From positions 51,380,031 to 51,444,030 of the forward strand of contig NC_059502.1 in the NCBI RefSeq assembly GCF_914767665.1: a stretch of DNA of 64,000 nt, written 5' to 3'. Positions 56,977 through 64,000 of this stretch are shown one piece after another (the first letter of the stretch is position 1; each line of letters opens with the position of its first letter). Under the pieces are notes generated by a model that saw nothing but the letters and a program-made list of their open reading frames with translations, searched no databases and had not been told where the DNA came from. The DNA is from Harmonia axyridis. Taxonomy: Eukaryota; Arthropoda; Insecta; Coleoptera; Coccinellidae. Both the position numbers and the translations under genes were made by a program.

Positions 56977-57364
56977 CACATCCAATTAATGTTTGTATCT
57001 AATAAATGTAATGTAGCTATGGAGTGGCGGATTTCGCCAATGAGGGACATGAGACACCGACATCAGTATTCGTCTATGTAGTATAGATTTGGGACTTCCC
57101 ATTCAAAAGTATCCAATTCGGCCTACTATCGGGCCTACCCTGTACATTAAAAACTTGTCATTCGGTGACAGAACATCTTCTATATACTTTGGACTTTTTT
57201 GTCTGTTTTTTCGGTTTATTCAAATATCCCACCAACTCATGTTAAGTACCGATGTTGATATGCATTTCTATTTAAGTGTTCTTCATTATTGACAATATGG
57301 ACCATGAAGAACTGGGTTGAAATATTTCAGAGAGATCAGTAAATTATCCGAGGTCATTAATATA
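56977..57364. other. Unassigned stretch
   Basis: A terminus-like GGCCTACCCTGTACATT lies near 57134. No gene recognised. Confidence 0.3.
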
Positions 57365-58219
57365 ACGGGTGTTTTTTTTCGAGGTATATAACTTTAAGTT
57401 GGCATTACTGTTCAAGATGGCGATCGATTTAACAGCTGTCAAGTGATTTATTCTCAGTTTGGTTTGGCTATTCATCATGAATAGACAAACGATCATTAAG
57501 TAAGGCGTAGATTCGTCGAATGGGCCCAAAATGAGATTGCCGTTGCCGTATTTTCATAAGCGAATTTTGTTTAGCGATGAATCGCACTTCTGGTTGAATG
57601 GCTACGTCAACAAACAAAACTGCCGCATTTGGAGTGAAGCTAACCCTCAAGTGTATGTCGAAACACCGTTACATCCAGAAAAACTGACTGTTTGGTGCGC
57701 TTTATGGGCTGGTGGAATCATTGGTCCGTACTTCTTTAAAAACGATGATGGCCAAAACGTTACAGTCAATGGTGATCGGTATAGAGCCATGATTACTAAC
57801 TTTTTCATTCCTGAATTGAACAACCATGATGTCCAGGAGCTGTGGTTCCAACAAGACGGCGCAACATGTCACATAGCTCGTGCCACAATCGATTTATTGA
57901 AAGACACGCCTAATTTCACGTTTTGGGCCTGTGGATCGGCCTCCAAGATCTTATAATTTAACACCGCTAGACTACTTTCTGTGGGGCTATGTAAAGTCAT
58001 TGGTCTATGCGGATAAGCCACAAACCCTTGACCATTTGGAAGGCAACATTCGCCGTGTTATTTCCGATATACGGCCACAAATGTTGGAAAAAGTCATCTC
58101 ATATTTGAGATGTAATGCCACAAGATTATCTTGCGGATAAATAAAATTCATGTCAATCGAATAATCCATCGTTGTTTTATTGCAATTTAAAGTTCTATAG
58201 CTCTAAAAAAAACACCCTT
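57365..58219 (+). mobile_element. Internally deleted mariner-type transposon (family A, copy 2)
   Basis: Both ends are present: ACGGGTGTTTTTTTTCGAGG at the left and its imperfect inverse at the right, each about 28 bp, with TA at 57363-57364 and 58220-58221. At 855 bp it is ~400 bases shorter than a full mariner; the part encoding the DNA-binding domain is gone. Relative to the copy at 1-521 it also lacks ~50 bases near the transposase C-terminus. Confidence 0.93.
57470..58140 (+). pseudogene. Mariner-type transposase, catalytic part, frameshifted (family A)
   Basis: An ATG near 57478 opens a short N-terminal scrap (MNRQTIIK and a stop), then the deletion joins it to the catalytic core: HKRILFSDESHFWLNGYVNK (first aspartate), WSEANPQVYVETPLHPEKLT, GGIIGPYFFKNDDGQNV and FQQDGATCHIA (second aspartate, 57855-57857). 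After KDTPNFTF the frame is lost. It resumes as PPRSYNLTPLDYFLWGYVKS (third aspartate, 57970-57972), 112 bases after the second, which is not a whole number of codons. The same lesion occurs in the copy at 1-521. Confidence 0.9.
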
Positions 58220-58317
58220 TACATTCCACGCGGTTTTCTGCCACCCATTTCAGAAAGTTTTGGTACTCTTTTCACATTAGGAGCACATGCATTCATGTTT
58301 ATAGTGAATACACATTA

Positions 58318-58340
58318 TATTATTATTATTATTATTATAC
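58318..58340. repeat. (ATT)n microsatellite
   Basis: About seven ATT units in a row. Confidence 0.9.
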
Positions 58341-58841
58341 ATTTTTCACTACTTATTCGGAAATTTTACAATTTTCTTCCATTCCTTCAATGTGTCAATA
58401 TCAACTATAGTACGTTTCATTCGCGGTCTCATTTAAAATTGATATATCATTCACTATGATAAAATTCGAGATAAAATTGAATTTTCAAATTTGTGGAAGT
58501 AGTAATTAAATGGTATGGCATAAAAGTGTGTTTCTCGCTTTGTATGCACCACGGGTATCAAAAGATGTTTAAGCCCTCGGGTGATTTACATACATAACCA
58601 AGTCGTCGCCCTCGGGGCATAAACATCTACTCAATGCCCTTGGTACATAAATAACTATGATACTGTTTAGTTGAATTCAATAAATACTTACGTATTAACT
58701 GATTATTCAAAATTGTACTCCGTGTTCAGAAATATTAATTTTAACATCACCACTAATTATCTTTGAAGTCATTATCTTATGTCTTATAGTATTGTGAAAA
58801 AGTTTCTTTACTTCTAAGTAACTATTTCAGTCAAAAAGGAT

Positions 58842-58865
58842 GTGCTGCAGCTGAGGCTGCAGCAC
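58842..58865. repeat. Perfect 10-bp hairpin, GTGCTGCAGC
   Basis: GTGCTGCAGC, a TGAG loop and GCTGCAGCAC form a compact, GC-rich stem in AT-rich DNA. Not linked to a recognised element. Confidence 0.7.
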
Positions 58866-58879
58866 AGTTAACAGTTTTC

Positions 58880-58960
58880 AACCATTAAAAAAACAAGTGG
58901 CTCGTCGCTTGAGTTCAGGCGCAATCACATCATTTTAACAACATCAATTTCCAATTAACA
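58880..58960. repeat. Dispersed-repeat segment shared with 53800-53870
   Basis: Both hold an A-run, C[T/G]CGTC[A/G]CTTGAGTTCAG and CATCAATTTCCAAT in the same order and spacing. Boundaries are unclear. Confidence 0.55.
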
Positions 58961-61900
58961 ATTAAAAAGTTAATTATTCCAAACAATTTCGGGAAGTATC
59001 TGCAGTGTTTGTTACGATTAAAGAATACACATAAAATTTTTGATTTCCAGCTGACCCTCGAGCTGTCCTTTTTTATACAAAATTTGGAAAGGATAATGTG
59101 TTAACATCATATAGAAAGAAGCAAACCTTCAACTTGCCTTCTTCAGCTATCCGAATGGAAGATACCCGAACACTGAGTTCAAAATTAAAATTGAAAGTAT
59201 TCAACACGAAAATATTTCGAGTTCAACAACAGTGCGAATATTATTCTTGTGTTCATCGACATATCGTATTGTCTATTTTCGATACGGAATGTTTACAAAC
59301 TAACTATAATCCTCGCTATAATCGATTAGTAATAAACAATATATTGGCGCTGAATACACAATAACTCCACTTCGATAATGCCGTCAATAATAAACATGAA
59401 ACATTACAAACTATAATTAATCTTGACATGTGAAACGAGAGGTCAAGTTGAAAAAAGTCTCAACCGGTATTTGTCTTTGACATCCGCATATGAAATGAAT
59501 CATTAATATTCCTGCTTTTTCGAGAAGATAAAACATGTACTCAAAGCGATAGAAAATTATGCGTTTTTTTATAATATTTGAAATCGTTACTATTATAATC
59601 ACTAGACATGATTCAGAGATCCTTCACTTCATCAGTGGCCAATTATCAAGATCAGCAAAGTTAGTTGCATTCGAAGAATAAAATTTTGAAATTTTTTTTT
59701 CAACGATCAAACATAATTTTCTCTCATTCTCACTAAATAACTCAACTCATATAAAAAATGCAAAAAAAATGCTACAGTTTTAATAACAATCTGGAGTTTT
59801 CCAATCCAAAGTCCGAATAAAAATTCCGAGGATTCAAGACTTTTATTAATTTCAATCCTTCAATTTTTCAAGAAGAATTTTCACAATCCAGCACAGACCT
59901 AAACGATTACCTAAGACTCTAATGAAAACTAAAATTTAATTTAAGATTCAACCGGGGATTCAACCAATTTGGATATCACTCGGATATCACTAATATTAAG
60001 TTTTTTTATAACAACATCAGGTGAGCAAAGATAAACTTTCAACTCATTATTCAAATATCGCTGAATTCATTTCGTAGGCGCCTATCACCAAACGACTAAA
60101 ATTAAGATAAGAATGATAAGATGTATAATCGTGTCAAAATCACGTGAAAAAGGTAAAATATATTCTCCAAGTTCATCACAGAAATATCTAAAAAAATATT
60201 TTCACAAAATAAAGAAATTAAGTTTCACCAATTCAATTCCTTCACGGTATTGAGTAATGGAATCGCAAGTAGATATTGCTAAGGTGATAGCAAATACAAT
60301 AGTGTTTAACGCAAAGTATAGAAGTTACAAACGACACAACGTGAGAAATGGATATTTCTTTCCACAAGTTGAGATAAACAATTGTACAAAATATGCAGTG
60401 TTTTCAACATTTGTATCAATCATGTAGTTTTCCTGGTTCATGAAAAGAGAAGACAAACCATTGAAGCCTCTATTGGAGCTCTGTTTGATCGGGTAAATCA
60501 GTCATTTTATAATTTTTCGGAAAACGTCGAATTAACTTTTAACTACTGCAAATATTTGACACTGATTTTTCAAATTTTCTAAAATTATCAACTTATGTTT
60601 CTTTAGAATAATAAACTTTTTATCACTCAATAGTAAATACCGTCCCATTAGAATATAAGAATTACCTTGATTGATACTTCAGTCATTTGTTCGAGAAAAG
60701 AATTCAATGTTATTTGGATGCCCCATCAGAGTTTCCACATTTTATTGTCCAAAATGTAGAATTTCACTTCAAATCACTGAATGCAAAAACACACTAACAC
60801 GTACTTGCTTCAAATTGACGTCATCGTATGTTCCCCCTGCTCTACTTTTCTCATCCAGTGATAATAAGCATTCGCTTTTTTGCAACTTAATAAAATATAA
60901 AGTACTTAAATATAAATACGAGTCTCGATACGAGTATAAATATATGAATCGAAAAATATTTTTTGATCAAATCAATGTATGAGTTTCAATCCATAAGGAT
61001 GTCGATGAAAAGGATAATATATTATATTATGACAAACAACGTATTCAATGAGTAACTTCATCCCAGCTTAACATTTTTATAACCTTTCAAATATTTCATT
61101 AGGTATACAACAAGCGATACTTTGTTCCATTTACGAATTGGAGAGGAGTTATTTTCGTGGTTCTATATTGAAATCACAAATCTGGTTGCTCATAAAAGAA
61201 GTCGAAATAGAACACATCAAGGATTCTCATCGAAAGAGTGATTCCGATATTGAAAAATAATTTAAGACCGCTAACTTCATACTAGTAAGTCAGGATATAG
61301 TTCATTATGTCGATAAAAGAAGACGCAGATTCTAATGATCTCAATTTTCAGGAAGTCAATGTTGAATTATATTATACCGAGTATTATACATTCTTTTCAG
61401 ATTTAACATTTACTTCCAATTCAATGTATTTGAACAAATCCGAGATCAAATCCTATATTCGAGATGTATGTTTTGAATTAATGTATTGGAATTTTTTTAC
61501 GATAATATATATCTATAGATCTCGCTATAGATATAGATGTTCCATTATTTAAGTCAACTTTTTAATATCAAAGAGGGAGTTGAATTTCACCCAGAATAAT
61601 TCCAAGGATTTATCGAATATAATAAATCCAAATCAACAGGACAGTAAAGTTCTTTGATGTGGTGTCTCCATCCTCCATAGGGGTTTGACATATGACATGA
61701 TGGTAGGGGGTTCGCCACAAGAATTGATTGCATCACTTGGTGAGTAACATGCAGGCTCACGTTGAATGAACCCATTCATACTAACAACAGAAATAACAAT
61801 TCTGGTATGAGTAAAGTCAACAACAGGAGTCATAAAAAAGTAACTTCTAACGGCAACGTTAACAATTAGCTTTTCTTTGAAACGATAAGAACTGGATGCA

Positions 61901-64000
61901 AGAATATCTGGTACAAAAACAATCACTAACACTACTACTCATACGTAATAAAGGTGGCCAAGTTGTTTGTTGATACCCAATGAAGCATTTTTATTGTTAA
62001 TATTTTATTTTGTTTTGGTGAAAGAATTGCAGCATTCTCCGAAATTGTCCCTAATCAATCTATCTTTATCAATCACTTATATTGAATGTAAAGGATATGT
62101 CAAAAGAAGTAAAAAGCATATCAAGAAGCGCATATAAAAATTAAATTGAGATAATTCAAGCAAGATTAGGACAAAAAAAATATTATTTACACAGGCACAA
62201 ACATCAAGATCGATATGATGTTTGGTGATTTCGAGGGTGATTTGGTAAGTTAAATAGAAAGTGAAAATCTCGGTGAAATGATAATGTGGCAGCTCTGAAG
62301 TAGAAAAATCGAAAAAAAGATATTCTCGATGATATTCTTGATCCAACTACCTACAAAGTTCTATTTTTTGGCATCATTGAAAATATTCTATTTATATTCA
62401 TGGGAAAACTTGATGTAAGTATCAGGCTATTCGTTGAAATTAATCTTTACGATGTTCAGTATTTAGACTACCAATAAAGTGTAATTACATCATGATACTT
62501 AAAATTACCTAAGGTTATCATAGAGTCAATTGGATATTATCAAATATTGAACACGAATGTCAAATCGATAATGACAGCTCATATTTTCACTCCATATACG
62601 GTTGTTTTCCATTTGTAATCTAAAGTCAACAATACCCTACTTTCATACAGTTGATATCGAAGAATAAACAAACGTGTAAAATGATTCATTGATGACTTAT
62701 ATTGAATGCAGCTAGTGCACTTTATTACTTCTCTTGTTAGTTAGTGTTCGTGAATGAAATTGTTGATAGAGCATATAAGTATTTCGACCATTACAAACAT
62801 TCCAGTAGCAGACATCATCTATCTTGATCAAAATCTTCACTTCAGCGTGTTTAATGCCTTGAGAATTATGGATAATAGTTTCATAAATCGACAAATCTGA
62901 AAAATCCTCGGAAAACTCTTTCACATACTCAATTTTAGTCATTTGCACCACTCGAAGATGGCGCAAAAACGCATTCAATTCAGCCCTAGATTTGGCTCAA
63001 CGAACTAGTCTGCGCAATTCTTCAAAACTACACTACAAATATCGAACTTCAAGGTTAATTGTTTTTGAAAGTAATGTATTAACGGCTTGTCATTTCATTT
63101 TTCAGTATTGTAGATTTTTGCTTCAACTAAAGGTACTTAATTCTGCTAAGAATAATTTTGTGTCAAAATTTCCTGGTCTGTCTTGATTTTCGAAATAAGT
63201 ACCTCTAACTCATTAACGCTATTAACATATTACCTTTGAAAAAAGAAAAATATGTAGAATTAATGAATTCATCCATAGAAGATTCTATTTTGTCCCTTCC
63301 AATCCAACTTAGGCCTCTTCTGGAGCCTTTATGGAAGGACATTATGGTTCAATGTTTCCACTTCGAATCGATCTTTTTATTGAAATTCACAATTTTTTTT
63401 TTGAATAAATGCTTAGTGTTTCTGCCATTTAGTAAACATCGCAAGAAAATTCCCTTCTCTTTGTGCCCCTCGTTGTGCCCTTTCAAAAAATATACATAAA
63501 TCAATTTTTTTTTTCTGTATAGAAACTACATAGCGCGACATAACATAGCTACATGATCGGCTACATGTTAGAATAACCTACTTTCTCATTCGTATACACA
63601 AAAAATTTCAGTTGTATCATTTAATGAAATAACTCGCATACGAGCTTGCATAGTTTCAGAAAAAACACTTTTTCAAGATTGGCACATTTCAAATCAAACT
63701 GTCAATGGTTTATCATTAGTTAAAACAAACCAAAAAAGCGAGAGTGACAAAATTGTGGAAAAAAAATTTGAGGAGAGACGAGGAAAAAAGCTTTTTCAAT
63801 GCTTTCAATAGTGGTTTCAACTGTTTCAAGGATAGAGCAACTATCTATTAGCGAATTCAAGCGAATAACCTGGTTATCATTGGTAATTACCAACAATATC
63901 CAACTGCATTCAAGCGCTTTTGGTCATTGTTGGTTATATTACATGACGTCCTGAACTAGCCCTTCTGTGTCACCGATTTAGACCACATTATTATTATAAC

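Larger units (their letters stand above)
58222..64000. other. Long AT-rich stretch without recognised genes
   Basis: Mostly low-complexity AT-rich DNA. Unassigned frames that may merit a search: 61633-61932 (minus, 99 codons), 62712-62990 (minus, containing KILIKIDDVCYWNVCNG) and 63236-63499 (plus, containing SILSLPIQLRPLLEPLWKDI). None resembles a family I know, and none has convincing start context or splice sites. Around 61370-61400 the text CGAGTATTATACATTCTTTT echoes the 1341-2282 repeat family. Confidence 0.35.

Noticed and set aside
56805..56980. Functional tRNA-Thr gene
   Set aside because: Anticodon and T arms fold, but the acceptor stem does not pair in either unit.
1..64000. CRISPR array, operon or bacterial genes
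   Set aside because: No spacer-repeat pattern, ribosome binding sites or dense coding; transposon types and composition are eukaryotic.

Overview
The window is eukaryotic, AT-rich nuclear DNA from an insect, perhaps a beetle; that placement is an inference from the transposon families and general texture, with no species marker seen. There is no bacterial-style gene packing and I could not assign any host protein-coding gene. Almost every recognisable coding segment belongs to a transposable element, nearly all of them broken, so the window reads as intergenic or intronic DNA with nested mobile elements.

Layout. 1-521: 3' half of a TA-flanked mariner. 1341-2282: a ~480-bp repeat in tandem. 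3615-4130: a G/C-tract terminal-inverted-repeat element. 5455-9152: reverse-transcriptase and LINE 3'-end fragments plus a mariner scrap. 9521-10949 and 11804-12336: elements with CAGGGTGG ends. 12805-13530, 19044-20245 and 52445-53679: three copies of one mariner family. 24063-25350: a large foldback element. 26318-26996: a 20-bp-period minisatellite running directly into a mariner (27005-27745). 28975-29893: a dead Tc1-like element. 31717-36250: hairpins, a 148-bp duplication and another foldback element. 37160-39060: two mariner remnants flanking a decayed frame that may derive from a densovirus-like capsid gene. 39203-40976: a two-gene element with a THAP end and a second convergent gene start, split by a LINE. 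43332-49837: an intact, very young BEL/Pao LTR retrotransposon with LTRs identical by eye, a 5-bp target duplication, a tRNA-Tyr primer site and a 1731-residue open frame. 50278-51120: a mariner carrying a nested foldback insert. 55383-56043: another CAGGGTGG foldback element. 57365-58219: a second, internally deleted copy of the mariner at position 1. 58222-64000: mostly AT-rich DNA with nothing recognised.

Between the elements lie stretches clearly richer in G+C and CpG than their surroundings (about 780-1110, 2990-3300, 5700-6030, 11100-11640, 20340-21095, 25735-26230, 27990-28600, 36440-37020, 51850-52350, 56180-56660). No coding sequence explains them; they are the best candidates for retained host function such as regulatory DNA or untranslated exons. 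One holds a nested hairpin (11441-11498) and one holds a possible small exon (20501-20569).

The only element that looks able to move today is the BEL/Pao copy. The other families show shared deletions, frameshifts, altered catalytic residues and nesting.
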